Numbered from the stretch's first letter, positions 1 through 8,468 are shown. The stretch is 26,302 bases of DNA from Pseudomonadota bacterium (GCA_963204845.1 CAUJIL010000061.1:1-26302), one strand, 5' to 3'. The notes: generated by a model from the letters alone, not told the origin. Numbers and translations are program-made.

Positions 1-1510
1 CACGCCGTATGCCCTCGAGGATCTGTCCCGGCAGCGTCGCGTCGGTGCAATCGAGATCGGTGCGGTCGGTGCGCCAGACGCCGACTATCGGCGGGCAGCC
101 GGTGTGCGAGAACTGGATCACGCGCCAGCCGCGATCGCGCACCAGCGCGAAGAACGGCGGCATCCAGGCGACCGACATCGAGTCGCCCCACACCGCGACG
201 GTGTGGTCGGCTGCGGGCGACCCCCAGATCTGGCAGTTGCGGTAAGCGACGGATTCCGGCGCAACGATCCCGGTGCAATCGCTCTTCGGGATCCCGTCGG
301 CATCGAACTCGCGCCAGGCCTCCTTGATCTGCGACTGGATCCCGGCCTGCTGTGCGAGCCGCTGCGGCCACAGGATCCCGCTCTTGTAGCCGAGCACGCC
401 CGTGATGCCGATCGCCACAAGCGCCACGGATAGCCAGACCGGCACGCTGCGTGCGCGGCAGTTCCGGATCGGGATCTCGACCAGTCGACGCGTGAGCGTG
501 GCCAGTACCACGCTCGCCGTGAGAGCCACCCAAGTGTGTATCGCGGGCAGGTGCCCCGCGTACTCGATGCGCGCCAGCGACAGCAGCGGCCAGTGCCACA
601 GGTACAGACCGTAGCTCACGAGCCCCAGCCACACCATCGGTCGGCTGCCGAGCAGGTGCCGGTTGATGCGCGCCCCGGGACCCGCGGCAATGATGGCGAG
701 CGACGACAGCGCCGGGAGCGCGGTAGCCACGCCCGGAAACCGGCTCTGGTCCCCGAGCAGGAGCGCGCACCCCGCGAGGCAGACCACACCCGCTACCGAA
801 ACCGCGTCCTTGGCCAGCCGGAACCGCACGGGTTCTCTCGTCGCGACCCGGTCGAGTTCCCAGACGGCGAGGATGCCGCCGAGCCCGAGTTCCCAGCAAC
901 GCGACAGGGGCGAATAGAAGGCGCCGATTGGATCGTGCGCCGCGAGGCGTATCCCTGCCAGAAGCGAAGCGGCGCACACCAGCAGCAATGCCAGGCCCAC
1001 CGCGCCGCGCAGGTGGCGCGCGGCAGCGTCGAGACCGACCACCAGCAGCGGCCACAGCACGTAGAACTGCTCTTCGATCCCGAGCGACCACAAGTGCAGC
1101 AGCGGCTTCAGTTCCGCCTGCTGGTCGAAGTATCCCACCTCGTTCCAGAGCAGAAAATTGGACGCGAACACGCTCGCCGCCGCGATATGCCGGTACAGGG
1201 ACGTGAAATCGTTGAGGTTCAGCAGGAGGTAACCGCAGACCGCCACGAAGAACAAGACCACCAGCAGCGGCGGAAATATGCGCCGGATGCGTCGCGCGTA
1301 GAAATCGACGAAGGAGAAATCGCCCGACCTGCACTTGCCGTAGATCTGCCCGGTGATCAGGTAGCCCGAGATCACGAAGAAGACGTCGACGCCTGCGAAA
1401 CCGCCCGGCACCGCGCTCCCGAAGCCGTGGTAGAGCACGACCAGCAGGATCGAGACGGCGCGCAGTCCGTCGATGTCGGGACGGTAGGTCTGCGGTGCAG
1501 CACCCGTCAT
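1..1510 (-). CDS. Acyltransferase-3 / SGNH O-acyltransferase (OafA/YrhL type), C-terminus cut by window edge
   Basis: Membrane O-acyltransferase expected to move acyl (usually acetyl) groups across the inner membrane onto a surface glycan. Reading the minus strand from the ATG at 1510 gives 503 codons with no stop before the window edge, so the C-terminus is missing. The N-terminus carries the family hallmark R-P-D-I-D-G-L-R-A-V (residues 10-19), then a helix ending in L-Y-H (His28) and F-F-V-I-S-G-Y-L. About ten hydrophobic segments follow. After them comes a soluble extension with V-W-G-D-S-M-S (Gly442-Asp443-Ser444), the block-I nucleophile motif of SGNH hydrolases. The family is known to pair a transmembrane acyl carrier domain with a periplasmic SGNH domain. 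The ATG overlaps the stop of the upstream GT2 by ATGA, so it is probably translationally coupled and last (or near last) of a four-gene module. Acyl donor and acceptor cannot be read from sequence. Confidence 0.9.
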   Translation of the reverse strand, partial: MTGAAPQTYRPDIDGLRAVSILLVVLYHGFGSAVPGGFAGVDVFFVISGYLITGQIYGKCRSGDFSFVDFYARRIRRIFPPLLVVLFFVAVCGYLLLNLNDFTSLYRHIAAASVFASNFLLWNEVGYFDQQAELKPLLHLWSLGIEEQFYVLWPLLVVGLDAAARHLRGAVGLALLLVCAASLLAGIRLAAHDPIGAFYSPLSRCWELGLGGILAVWELDRVATREPVRFRLAKDAVSVAGVVCLAGCALLLGDQSRFPGVATALPALSSLAIIAAGPGARINRHLLGSRPMVWLGLVSYGLYLWHWPLLSLARIEYAGHLPAIHTWVALTASVVLATLTRRLVEIPIRNCRARSVPVWLSVALVAIGITGVLGYKSGILWPQRLAQQAGIQSQIKEAWREFDADGIPKSDCTGIVAPESVAYRNCQIWGSPAADHTVAVWGDSMSVAWMPPFFALVRDRGWRVIQFSHTGCPPIVGVWRTDRTDLDCTDATLPGQILEGIRR

Positions 1511-2214
1511 GGCGATGGCCGGCGCAATCGCTGCCTGAGCGTCAGGCTGAACTCGACGGTCCGCCTGATGAACCTCCACTTCGCGGCCCAGTTCACGTTC
1601 CAGTGCGAAACGCCGTGAGCCCGCGCGCCGAACCGCACCGGGAACCGATGCACCGCGAGCCCGCTGCACCGCGCCTGGTGGTAGGCATACAGATCGAGCG
1701 AGAAATCATCGGGGGGCGATAACCACGATACGAAGAAACCGCGCGCGAACATCGTCGGCTGGGCGTTGATGTCCCACAGGGGGCGCGCGAGCAGCACGGT
1801 CTCGAAGATGCTCATCGCCACCGTGAATGCGCTGTCCGCGAGCGGCCGTCCGTAGCGACGGCCCTTCACGAAAATTCCGTCTCCGTGCTGCTCGAAGAGC
1901 GCGAGCCCGCGCAGCGCGTCCTGCGGATCGGTCTGCATGTCCGCGTGCGTCCAGCCGAGGATATCGCCCTCGGCGGCCCTGAGACCGGAAACGATGCCGA
2001 AACCGTAACCGCGGTTGACGTCGACACGGATGCTGCGGCAGCCGGGATACTGCGGCAGCAGGCTCGCCAGCAGCCGCGGCGTGTCATCGGTCGACCCGTT
2101 GTCGACGAGCACGACCTCGATGCCCGGTCGCACCGCCAGCTCCTTGCAGCGCTCGAGCAGCAACGGCAGGTTGGCCGCCTCGTTGTAGCAGGGAATGACC
2201 AGGGAAAATCTCAT
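1507..2214 (-). CDS. Family 2 glycosyltransferase, polyprenyl-phosphate sugar synthase-like
   Basis: 235-residue GT-A glycosyltransferase. Residues 1-14 read as the classic GT2 start (V-I-P-C-Y-N-E), followed by V-D-N-G-S-T-D-D (37-44) and the metal/nucleotide-sugar motif A-D-M-Q-T-D-P (91-97), which replaces the more usual A-D-L-Q-D-P. No clear C-terminal membrane helices are seen, unlike GtrB proteins with two C-terminal TM segments. The start is the ATG at 2214, which overlaps the stop of the GtrA gene (ATGA); its own stop overlaps the acyltransferase start in the same way. Pairing with GtrA suggests it loads a sugar onto undecaprenyl phosphate for flipping. The sugar may be the one activated by the tandem nucleotidyltransferase upstream (inference). 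A direct glycan glycosyltransferase is the alternative. Confidence 0.88.
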   Translation of the reverse strand: MRFSLVIPCYNEAANLPLLLERCKELAVRPGIEVVLVDNGSTDDTPRLLASLLPQYPGCRSIRVDVNRGYGFGIVSGLRAAEGDILGWTHADMQTDPQDALRGLALFEQHGDGIFVKGRRYGRPLADSAFTVAMSIFETVLLARPLWDINAQPTMFARGFFVSWLSPPDDFSLDLYAYHQARCSGLAVHRFPVRFGARAHGVSHWNVNWAAKWRFIRRTVEFSLTLRQRLRRPSP

Positions 2215-2615
2215 CGCCGCTCCGCGGGTGGGGTGTGCGCGAATACGAAGAACTTCATCCCGGCGAAATTGAGCGTTGCCGAAACGCCGGTCGCGACCAG
2301 AAACGCGATCTGCACCGCTCCGACCGCGTCGGCGAGCAGGCGCAGCGCGAGCGAATTGACCAGCACATTCGCTCCCAGCGTGCTCGTGTACACGGCAGCG
2401 AAGCGCCACGCGCTGCCCGCGCGGTGCGCCGCATGGCCGAAGGTCCAGAAGCGGTTGGCGAAGTACGCGAACGTGGTTCCGGCGACGAAACCCGCTGCCT
2501 TGGACACGGCGGTCCCGGTCATCGCCAGTGCCAGCAGTCCGCGATAGCTCGCGAAGTCGACCAGCACGGTCGACGCACCGACGACCAGGAACCTGGCGAG
2601 CTCGCGCCGGATCAC
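2211..2615 (-). CDS. GtrA-family membrane protein (lipid-linked sugar flippase candidate)
   Basis: Small polytopic protein of 134 residues with four hydrophobic segments. It carries features common in GtrA proteins: an N-terminal R-F-L-V-V-G-A-S stretch, F-A-Y-F-A-N-R-F-W-T-F in the middle, and A-T-L-N-F-A-G-M-K-F-F-V-F at the C-terminus. GtrA proteins are proposed to flip undecaprenyl-phosphate-linked monosaccharides. I chose the GTG at 2615 because it forms a GTGA overlap with the stop of the nucleotidyltransferase gene and places the first hydrophobic segment close to the N-terminus. A GTG two codons further upstream (2621) is possible. It sits between the nucleotidyltransferase and a GT2, and a second GtrA lies at 8469-8855. 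Confidence 0.87.
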   Translation of the reverse strand: MIRRELARFLVVGASTVLVDFASYRGLLALAMTGTAVSKAAGFVAGTTFAYFANRFWTFGHAAHRAGSAWRFAAVYTSTLGANVLVNSLALRLLADAVGAVQIAFLVATGVSATLNFAGMKFFVFAHTPPAERR

Positions 2616-4285
2616 GCGCACTCCCCGGGCAAGGCCGGCGTCGTGGCCGCGTACCGCCTCGCCAGCACCTCGACCCGATCGGGCGGGATGCGCGCATCGC
2701 TCTCCAGCTGGTAGGGATGGCCACACCACTTGTGGAAGCAGGACTGCCAGTACTCGAAAGTGCGCAGGTCGTTCGGCGTGCCCCAGCACAGGTACGAATC
2801 CACTTCGAACAGGCGACAGTGCATACCGAGTGCGATCGCGTCGTTGATGCAGGAATCGACGTAGAACTCGCCGTTCACGCGACCGTTGCGATCGAGCAGC
2901 CGCTGCGCGGCGTGGCGGAAACGCGCTGCATCCCGGAACGTGAAGGTCCCGAGTACGACCGGGTCGCTCTCCGGCGCAGCCAATGGCGTCTTGACCGAGA
3001 CGCAGCTGATCACCCCGTCGCCGTCGGCGTCGATCCAGCCGAACATCTGCGGATGCCTGTTCGCGTTCGGATAGCCGCGAATGCCCCAGACCACCACGTC
3101 GACGCCCGGGTCTTCGAGCAGGCGCCGCAACGTCGAGGCGTCGTACAGGGCGCCGTTGTCGCAGGCGGCGATCGTTATCGGGCCGACGGTCCCGCCGACG
3201 CGGTCATCCAGCGCGTCCACCCCGATCAGTGTGGTGCAGAGCTGGCCCTCCGTGGCGCGCTCGACGGTCACGACGATTGCCTCCGGGTAGAGCCGTTGCA
3301 GATCGGCGGCGATCTCCCGATGACCCGCCATGTCCGTCCTCACCACGAAGACGTGCCGCTCGGCAGGCGGCAGGTCGTGCACCGCCTGCGTCACCATCGG
3401 CAAGCCGGATACGGGAATGAGCGGCTTCGCGAGCACGTAGCCCTCGCTCGCGAAGCGCTGACCCGCGCCGGCCATCGGCACCACTACCGCGCCGGTGGCG
3501 ACGCCGGTATCCCGTGGAGCCGCGATCAGCCCACGGAACGCCTTCGACCAGTAGGCGTATTCGGCGAGGTCTTCCGGCGTTCCCCACTGCATGAAATGCT
3601 GCAGCGGATAGACCGCCACGCGCTCGTCGGCGGCCAGCAGCGGCTTGTAGGCCAGGCTGACGTAGTACTCCCCGCCGATGTGCAGCCCCTGCTCCATCAC
3701 GGCGCGAAACGCATCGACCATGAGCCGCGCGGAGGCGAAGTAGTAGGTACCGCTCGAGGCAAACTCCTGCATGCGGTCGCTGGTGAAGGGTTGCTTCTCG
3801 CGTATGTCCCGGACCCACCCGCCTTCATCCCTCAGGTAGGCGTAGTTGGTGTTGCCCAGGGAGTGGGGGTGAAAGCCCCGGTAAGCGGGGATCGCGCCCG
3901 CACAGCCGGTCGCCTCCACGAAGTACCGGAAGTGATGCCAGTCCCAGTAGCAGGTGAAATCGCAGTAGTTGACCACGACGGGCTCCGCGGCATCGAGCAG
4001 CTGCGCGACCTGCGTCACCGCGTGCACCGGGCCGAGCTTGTGGGGCGCGATGCCGACGACCCGCCCCGTGGGACAGTAGCGCTCGATGATCGAGCGCATC
4101 CGCCAGGACGCATGGTCGAGGTGCTGCTGGTTGCAGACGAACAGGAAGTCGGTTTCACCGGGAAACATCTCGATGACGTGAGCGATGATCGGCTTGCCAT
4201 CGATCTCGATGAGAGGCTTGGGAACCGCATATCCCGCGCGGCGAAAGCGCTCGCCGAAACCGGACATCGGCACGATGATCTTCAC
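2612..4285 (-). CDS. Tandem two-domain sugar nucleotidyltransferase
   Basis: 557-residue soluble protein made of two complete nucleotidyltransferase (GalU/RmlA-like Rossmann) units in one frame. Unit 1 (about 1-255) has P-M-S-G-F-G-E-R-F at 6-14, K-P-L at 23-25, C-D at 108-109, G-E-Y-Y at 205-208 and W-G-T-P-E-D-L at 234-240. Unit 2 (about 266-520) has P-M-A-G-A-G-Q-R-F at 270-278, K-P-L at 287-289, C-D-N at 375-377, G-E-F-Y at 472-475 and W-G-T-P-N-D-L at 501-507. Offsets are 264 residues early and 267 later, so this is an internal duplication. Both units keep the NTP-binding loop, the lysine and the candidate metal Asp. The family forms NDP-sugars (or CDP/NDP-polyols) from NTP and a sugar phosphate; the substrate is not identifiable here. 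The GTG at 4285 is chosen because the first beta-strand follows at once; the ribosome site is weak. First gene of a four-gene module. Confidence 0.85.
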   Translation of the reverse strand: MKIIVPMSGFGERFRRAGYAVPKPLIEIDGKPIIAHVIEMFPGETDFLFVCNQQHLDHASWRMRSIIERYCPTGRVVGIAPHKLGPVHAVTQVAQLLDAAEPVVVNYCDFTCYWDWHHFRYFVEATGCAGAIPAYRGFHPHSLGNTNYAYLRDEGGWVRDIREKQPFTSDRMQEFASSGTYYFASARLMVDAFRAVMEQGLHIGGEYYVSLAYKPLLAADERVAVYPLQHFMQWGTPEDLAEYAYWSKAFRGLIAAPRDTGVATGAVVVPMAGAGQRFASEGYVLAKPLIPVSGLPMVTQAVHDLPPAERHVFVVRTDMAGHREIAADLQRLYPEAIVVTVERATEGQLCTTLIGVDALDDRVGGTVGPITIAACDNGALYDASTLRRLLEDPGVDVVVWGIRGYPNANRHPQMFGWIDADGDGVISCVSVKTPLAAPESDPVVLGTFTFRDAARFRHAAQRLLDRNGRVNGEFYVDSCINDAIALGMHCRLFEVDSYLCWGTPNDLRTFEYWQSCFHKWCGHPYQLESDARIPPDRVEVLARRYAATTPALPGECA

Positions 4286-4460
4286 GGTGAATTCCGCTCG
4301 GCTTTCCCTGACCGCAGGCCGTCGCCCGCACTGACCCGCGCAGTATAAATCATCGCTTGCACCCGATTCATGCGTGCGCGAGCCCGGACTGCGGCATTTG
4401 CCGCCCTGCGGCACGCGTGACATCATGCCGCCTCCCAGTGCCCGCGACCACTTCCGATCC
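4286..4460. promoter_or_regulatory. Divergent promoter region between the two GT2/GtrA modules
   Basis: This 175-bp gap separates two divergent genes and holds the only AT-rich patch nearby. On the plus strand TATAAA (4344-4349) could be a -10; on the minus strand the overlapping TATACT (4347-4342) could serve the nucleotidyltransferase gene. Neither has a good -35: the best minus-strand match at 18-bp spacing is ATGAAT. A 16-codon ATG frame at 4370-4420 is most likely chance. Overlapping -10 elements would make the two directions compete (inference). Confidence 0.4.
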
Positions 4461-6743
4461 ATGCGCAAACTGCTCGCCTCGCTGCCGCTCGCCGTCTGCA
4501 TGGCGTTGGTCTGCGCGGTGTACGCGCCATTCCTCGTCGGCGGCAAGGTACAGATCCACGGCGACGGCGTGGCGTTCAGCGTGCCGATGCTGCATCTGCT
4601 GAAGGAGAGTCTCGCGCGCGGCGAACTGCCGCTGTGGACCGAACTCGCCTACGGCGGGCATCCGGTGTTCGCCGAAAGCCAGATCGGCGCGCTGAACCCG
4701 CTCAACGTCGCGATCGCGTGGCTGTTCGATCCGCTCACCGGCCACACGGCCTATCACTTCGTCGCGCTGCTGCTGTCGGCCTGCGGGATGTGGCTGTTCG
4801 CGCGCGAACTGGGCGCGCGCTCCGCCGCGGCGGGAGTCGGCGCGATCGCGCTCGTGCTGTCGCCACTGTGGCTGGGCACGCAGAACAACCTCACGATCTC
4901 GGCCGCCTCGATGTGCGTGCCATGGCTGCTGTGGAGCTTCGAGCGCTGGCTGCGGGCCCTGCGGCCGCGTGACGCGGCGCTGTTCGCGCTGGTCTGTGCG
5001 CTCGCGGTGTGCTCCGGCTATCCGCAAATCGTGCACGGCACCGGCGTGTACGTCGCGGTGCGCGGCATCTGTGCGCTCGTGGACGCCACCGAGCGGGCGC
5101 GCCTGCGCGCCGCGCCTGCGCGCACCGCGCTCGGCCTGGTGGCAATGCCGGTGCTGGCCGCGTTGGTCGCCGCCGCGCAACTGCTGCCGCTCGCCGAGCT
5201 GACGCAACTGTCGTACCGGCAGCAAGGCGTGGCGTTGTTCGAGGCGCCCGCCACATGGTACCTGCGCGGGCTGTTCTACAGCCTGTACGACCCGGCCGAT
5301 GCGGTGTTCACTGCCGGCCCCGGCGATGCGCACGCACAGCAGTTCATGCACTTCAACCTGAGCGGCAGCATCGCGGTGTGCCTGCTCGCGGTGGCAGCGG
5401 TACTGTTCGTGCGCACACGCGGGGTGCTGGCGCACCTGGTCGCCACCGCGGTGCTGCTGAACCTCGGCTTCGGCAGCAGTTCGCCGCTGTGGCAGTTCGT
5501 GCACGAGCACGGACTGTTGCCGGGACTGGACCGCTTCCGCGCGATGAGCGCGTACTTCAACGTGGCGCTGTGCGGCATCGCGGTGCTCGCCGCGCTTGCG
5601 ACCGAGCGCCTCGCCGCCGCGCCCACCGGCCGGCGCAACGCGTGGCTGCTGGCTGCGCTGGCCGCGGGGTTCGTGCCAGCGCTGGTGCACACGTACAGCG
5701 ACTGGGTATCGGCCTGGCAGTTCCTCGCGCCGGCCGTGCTCGCGATCGCGCTGTTCGCCAGGGCACGCGTGCCGCGACTGCCGTTGGCGGCGATCGCCTG
5801 TGGCGCGCTGGTGCTCGAGGTGCTCACACTGCGGCTGCAGCCGTTCCTGTTCCACGCCCCGGAGTTGCTGCGCGAGCCGCCTTCGGCCGCGCTCTACGCC
5901 GACGATCGACGTGAGGATTTCCGCCATTTCGACGGTTCGGTGCTGGTGCTGTACGCGCAGCAGAACGCGCTGAGCGGACGCGTCGCGGACGGGCTCGGGT
6001 ATTCGATCGAGGCACTGACGCCAACCGCCAACGTGCTCTGGGGCATATCCTCGATCCACGGCGGCATGGCGCTCGACCTGGCGCGCCGGCGCCTGATCGA
6101 ACAGCCGATGATCGACGAGATCGCCGATCCAGCGCTACGCGCCGCGGGCACGCGGCTGATCGATACGCTGTCGGTCCGCTACCTCACTGCCGGTGCGATC
6201 GTCGTGCCGCAGGGGATGCCGGTCGCGTATCGCTCGGCCGACGATGCGGTGGTGATCTTCGAGAACCCGCAGGCGTTGCCGACGCTGCGCGCCTACACAC
6301 GCGCCCGCACGGCACCCGATGCCACGTCGGCGCTCGCAGCGTTCGCGGACACGGCGCCCGACACGCTGATCGTCGAATGCCCCGACGGCGCCTGCGTGCA
6401 GCCGTCCGCGCCACCGGCCGACCCGCCCCCGACGCTTCGCATCCGCGAGCGGACCCCGACGCGCCTGGTCGTCGATGTGCAGGCGGCGCAGCCCGGATGG
6501 CTGTTCGTGGCCGACGCGAACTACCCGGGCTGGCGGGCGACGCTGGACGGCGAGGAGGTGCCGGTACGCAGCGCGCAGGTGCTCGGCAAGGCCGTCGCCC
6601 ACGGCGCGGGCCGCCACCGGATCGAACTGCGTTTCGCACCGCGCTCGCTGCAGCTCGGCCTCGCCGCATCGGTGTTCGGCCTTGCGCTGGCGTTGGCGGC
6701 AATCGCCCTCGACCGGGGGCGCACGGCCACGGTGCACCGGTGA
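4461..6743 (+). CDS. YfhO-like polytopic membrane protein (GT-C-type glycosyltransferase candidate)
   Basis: 760-residue membrane protein with roughly a dozen hydrophobic segments and a soluble C-terminal tail. The N-terminal helix is followed by an outer loop containing H-G-D-G (Asp35) and G-E-L-P-L-W-T, then F-A-E-S-Q-I-G-A-L-N-P-L-N. The tail (about 680-730) has the Y-P-G-W-x-A-x-x-D-G pattern and R-H-R-I-E-L-R-F-A-P typical of YfhO (PF09586-like) proteins, and ends in one more TM helix. In Bacillus subtilis, YfhO works with the GT2 CsbB to decorate lipoteichoic acid with a sugar taken from a polyprenyl carrier. Here it heads a plus-strand module with UDP-xylose synthase, a GT2 and GtrA, so transfer of a lipid-linked sugar to a periplasmic acceptor is a reasonable inference. 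The start is uncertain: ATG 4461 puts the first helix at the N-terminus; ATG 4425 and GTG 4374 are in frame. No start has a good ribosome site. Confidence 0.82.
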   Translation: MRKLLASLPLAVCMALVCAVYAPFLVGGKVQIHGDGVAFSVPMLHLLKESLARGELPLWTELAYGGHPVFAESQIGALNPLNVAIAWLFDPLTGHTAYHFVALLLSACGMWLFARELGARSAAAGVGAIALVLSPLWLGTQNNLTISAASMCVPWLLWSFERWLRALRPRDAALFALVCALAVCSGYPQIVHGTGVYVAVRGICALVDATERARLRAAPARTALGLVAMPVLAALVAAAQLLPLAELTQLSYRQQGVALFEAPATWYLRGLFYSLYDPADAVFTAGPGDAHAQQFMHFNLSGSIAVCLLAVAAVLFVRTRGVLAHLVATAVLLNLGFGSSSPLWQFVHEHGLLPGLDRFRAMSAYFNVALCGIAVLAALATERLAAAPTGRRNAWLLAALAAGFVPALVHTYSDWVSAWQFLAPAVLAIALFARARVPRLPLAAIACGALVLEVLTLRLQPFLFHAPELLREPPSAALYADDRREDFRHFDGSVLVLYAQQNALSGRVADGLGYSIEALTPTANVLWGISSIHGGMALDLARRRLIEQPMIDEIADPALRAAGTRLIDTLSVRYLTAGAIVVPQGMPVAYRSADDAVVIFENPQALPTLRAYTRARTAPDATSALAAFADTAPDTLIVECPDGACVQPSAPPADPPPTLRIRERTPTRLVVDVQAAQPGWLFVADANYPGWRATLDGEEVPVRSAQVLGKAVAHGAGRHRIELRFAPRSLQLGLAASVFGLALALAAIALDRGRTATVHR

Positions 6744-6749
6744 TAGAAT
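6741..6749 (+). promoter_or_regulatory. Candidate extended -10 promoter for the UDP-xylose synthase gene
   Basis: TGATAGAAT spans the stop codon of the YfhO-like gene and fits an extended -10 (TG-N-TAGAAT, one mismatch from TATAAT), followed by a GC-rich discriminator. No convincing -35 lies 16-18 bp upstream, as expected for some extended -10 promoters. It sits about 85 bp before the UXS start and may let the last three genes be expressed apart from the first. Confidence 0.35.
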
Positions 6750-6833
6750 GCCGCGCCTCGGACGGATCCGCAGCGATCGCGCGCCATGCGCGACCGAGGA
6801 ACGGTGGTGCAACCCTGGCGAATGGATCGAGGA

Positions 6834-7775
6834 ATGGCCGTAGGCAAGCGAGTCCTGGTAACCGGCGGCGCGGGCTTCATCGGATCGCATCTGTGCCGGC
6901 GGTTGCTGGCGCGCGGCGACGAGGTGGTCTGCGTCGACAATTTCTACACCGGCCGCAAGTCGAACGTGCTCGACCTGCTCGCCAACCCGCTGTTCGAGGT
7001 GCTGCGCCACGACATCACGTTCCCGCTGTACGCCGAGGTCGACCAGATCTACAACCTCGCCTGCCCCGCCTCGCCGATCTACTACCAGTTCGACCCGGTG
7101 CAGACCACCAAGACCTCGGTGCACGGCGCGATCAACATGCTGGGGCTCGCCAAGCGGCTCCGGGCGCCGATCCTGCAGGCCTCCACTTCCGAGGTCTACG
7201 GTGACCCCGAGGTGCATCCGCAGCACGAATCGTACTGGGGGCGCGTGAACCCGATCGGCCCGCGCAGTTGCTACGACGAGGGCAAGCGCTGCGCCGAGAC
7301 GCTGTTCTTCGACTACTACCGCCAGCACCGGCTGGCGATCCGGGTGGTACGGATCTTCAATACCTACGGCCCGAACATGCAGCCCGACGACGGCCGCGTG
7401 GTCAGCAACTTCATCGTGCAGGCGCTGCGCGGCGAGGACCTCACCGTCTACGGGGACGGTTCGCAGACACGCTCGTTCTGCTACGTCGACGACCTGGTCG
7501 AGGCGCTGATGCGCATGATGGACAACGACGCGGGCGACCCCGGCCCGCTCAACCTCGGCAATCCGCGCGAATCGACGATCCTCGAGATCGCCGAGACCGT
7601 GCTGCGGCTGACCGGCTCCGCCTCGCGGATCGTGTTCCGTCCGCTGCCGGTCGACGACCCGCGCCAGCGCCAGCCCGACATCGCGCGCGCGCGCGAGCTG
7701 CTCGGCTGGGAGCCGTGCACCGTGCTCGAGGACGGATTGCGCAAGACCATCGATTACTTCCGGAACAGCCTGTGA
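6834..7775 (+). CDS. uxs: UDP-glucuronate decarboxylase (UDP-xylose synthase), SDR family
   Basis: 313-residue extended short-chain dehydrogenase that should convert UDP-glucuronate to UDP-xylose in the cytosol, using bound NAD. The Rossmann motif G-G-A-G-F-I-G-S-H-L is at 11-20. The stretch Y-N-L-A-C-P-A-S-P-I-Y-Y-Q (73-85) is highly characteristic of UXS, as are A-S-T-S-E-V-Y-G-D-P (116-125, Glu120), R-S-C-Y-D-E-G-K-R (Tyr147, Lys151) and the later D-G-R-V-V-S-N-F and D-D-P-R-Q-R-Q-P-D-I. Length matches the bacterial enzyme. ATG 6834 is chosen because it sits just before the first beta-strand; ATG 6822 and 6786 are in frame upstream. Its stop overlaps the next GT2 (GTGA), tying UDP-xylose supply to that glycosyltransferase. 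dTDP-glucose 4,6-dehydratase is excluded by the A-C-P-A-S-P motif. Confidence 0.9.
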   Translation: MAVGKRVLVTGGAGFIGSHLCRRLLARGDEVVCVDNFYTGRKSNVLDLLANPLFEVLRHDITFPLYAEVDQIYNLACPASPIYYQFDPVQTTKTSVHGAINMLGLAKRLRAPILQASTSEVYGDPEVHPQHESYWGRVNPIGPRSCYDEGKRCAETLFFDYYRQHRLAIRVVRIFNTYGPNMQPDDGRVVSNFIVQALRGEDLTVYGDGSQTRSFCYVDDLVEALMRMMDNDAGDPGPLNLGNPRESTILEIAETVLRLTGSASRIVFRPLPVDDPRQRQPDIARARELLGWEPCTVLEDGLRKTIDYFRNSL

Positions 7776-8461
7776 AACTGAGCGTCGTCATCCCCTGCTA
7801 CAACGAGAAATCCACGATCGCCGACGTCATCGCGGCGGTGCGCAACGCCCCCGGCGGCGACAAGGAGATCATCGTCGTCGACGACTGCTCGACCGACGGC
7901 ACCGGCGAGTTGCTGCGCACCACGCTGACCGCCTCCGTCGACCGGCTGATCCACCACCCGGTGAACCGCGGCAAGGGCGCGGCGCTGCGCACCGGGATCG
8001 CCGCCGCCACCGGCGACATCGTGATCATCCAGGACGCCGACCTCGAATACGATCCGCGGCAGTACGACACGCTGATCGCGCCGATCCTGCAGGACAAGGC
8101 CGACGTGGTCTACGGTTCGCGCTTCATGGGCTCGGAGCCGCACCGCGTGCTGTACTTCTGGCACCGCCTCGGCAACGGGCTGCTGACGTTGCTGTCGAAC
8201 ATGCTGACCAACCTGAACCTCACCGACATGGAGACCTGCTACAAGGTCTTCCGCCGCGAGATCATCCAGTCGATCACCATCGAGGAAGACCGCTTCGGAT
8301 TCGAGCCCGAGATCACGGCCAAGATCGCGCGCCGGCGCTGCCGCATCTACGAGGTCGGCATCTCGTACTACGGGCGCACCTACGAGGAAGGCAAGAAGAT
8401 CGGCTGGAGGGACGGCGTGCGCGCGATCTACTGCATCCTGAAGTACAACCTGTCGCGGTGA
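7772..8461 (+). CDS. Family 2 glycosyltransferase, polyprenyl-phosphate sugar synthase (DPM1/GtrB-like)
   Basis: 229-residue GT2 with all hallmarks of the dolichol/undecaprenyl-phosphate sugar synthase group: V-V-I-P-C-Y-N-E (5-12), V-V-D-D-C-S-T-D-G-T (35-44), N-R-G-K-G-A-A-L-R-T-G (65-75), and the metal-binding Q-D-A-D-L-E-Y-D-P (87-95). Further on come Y-G-S-R-F (114-118) and T-D-M-E-T-C-Y-K (151-158). It transfers a sugar from an NDP-sugar to a polyprenyl phosphate on the cytoplasmic membrane face. There are no paired C-terminal TM helices, so it is the shorter soluble/peripheral type. The GTG at 7772 overlaps the UXS stop (GTGA), which decides the start. Placement between UXS and GtrA makes UDP-xylose a candidate donor (inference; relatives use Glc, Man or GlcNAc). 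Confidence 0.92.
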   Translation: MKLSVVIPCYNEKSTIADVIAAVRNAPGGDKEIIVVDDCSTDGTGELLRTTLTASVDRLIHHPVNRGKGAALRTGIAAATGDIVIIQDADLEYDPRQYDTLIAPILQDKADVVYGSRFMGSEPHRVLYFWHRLGNGLLTLLSNMLTNLNLTDMETCYKVFRREIIQSITIEEDRFGFEPEITAKIARRRCRIYEVGISYYGRTYEEGKKIGWRDGVRAIYCILKYNLSR

Positions 8462-8468
8462 TCCCGCG

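Noticed and set aside
2612..4285. Double nucleotidyltransferase as two genes joined by a sequencing error
   Set aside because: There is no frame disturbance or plausible internal start with a ribosome site between the units, and about 10-15 residues of linker join them cleanly.
2528..4348. 606-codon open frame on the plus strand, opposite the nucleotidyltransferase gene
   Set aside because: The translation is Arg/His/Ala-rich without recognisable motifs, while the opposite strand gives clear enzyme domains. Long antisense frames are common at this GC content.
4370..4420. 16-codon ATG frame upstream of the YfhO-like gene, as a possible leader peptide
   Set aside because: Ala/Arg-rich, no ribosome site, no attenuator hairpin, and length expected by chance.
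4368..6059. 563-codon minus-strand frame opposite the YfhO-like gene
   Set aside because: Low-complexity Gln/Arg/His-rich translation with no hydrophobic pattern or motif; the plus strand encodes a coherent membrane protein.
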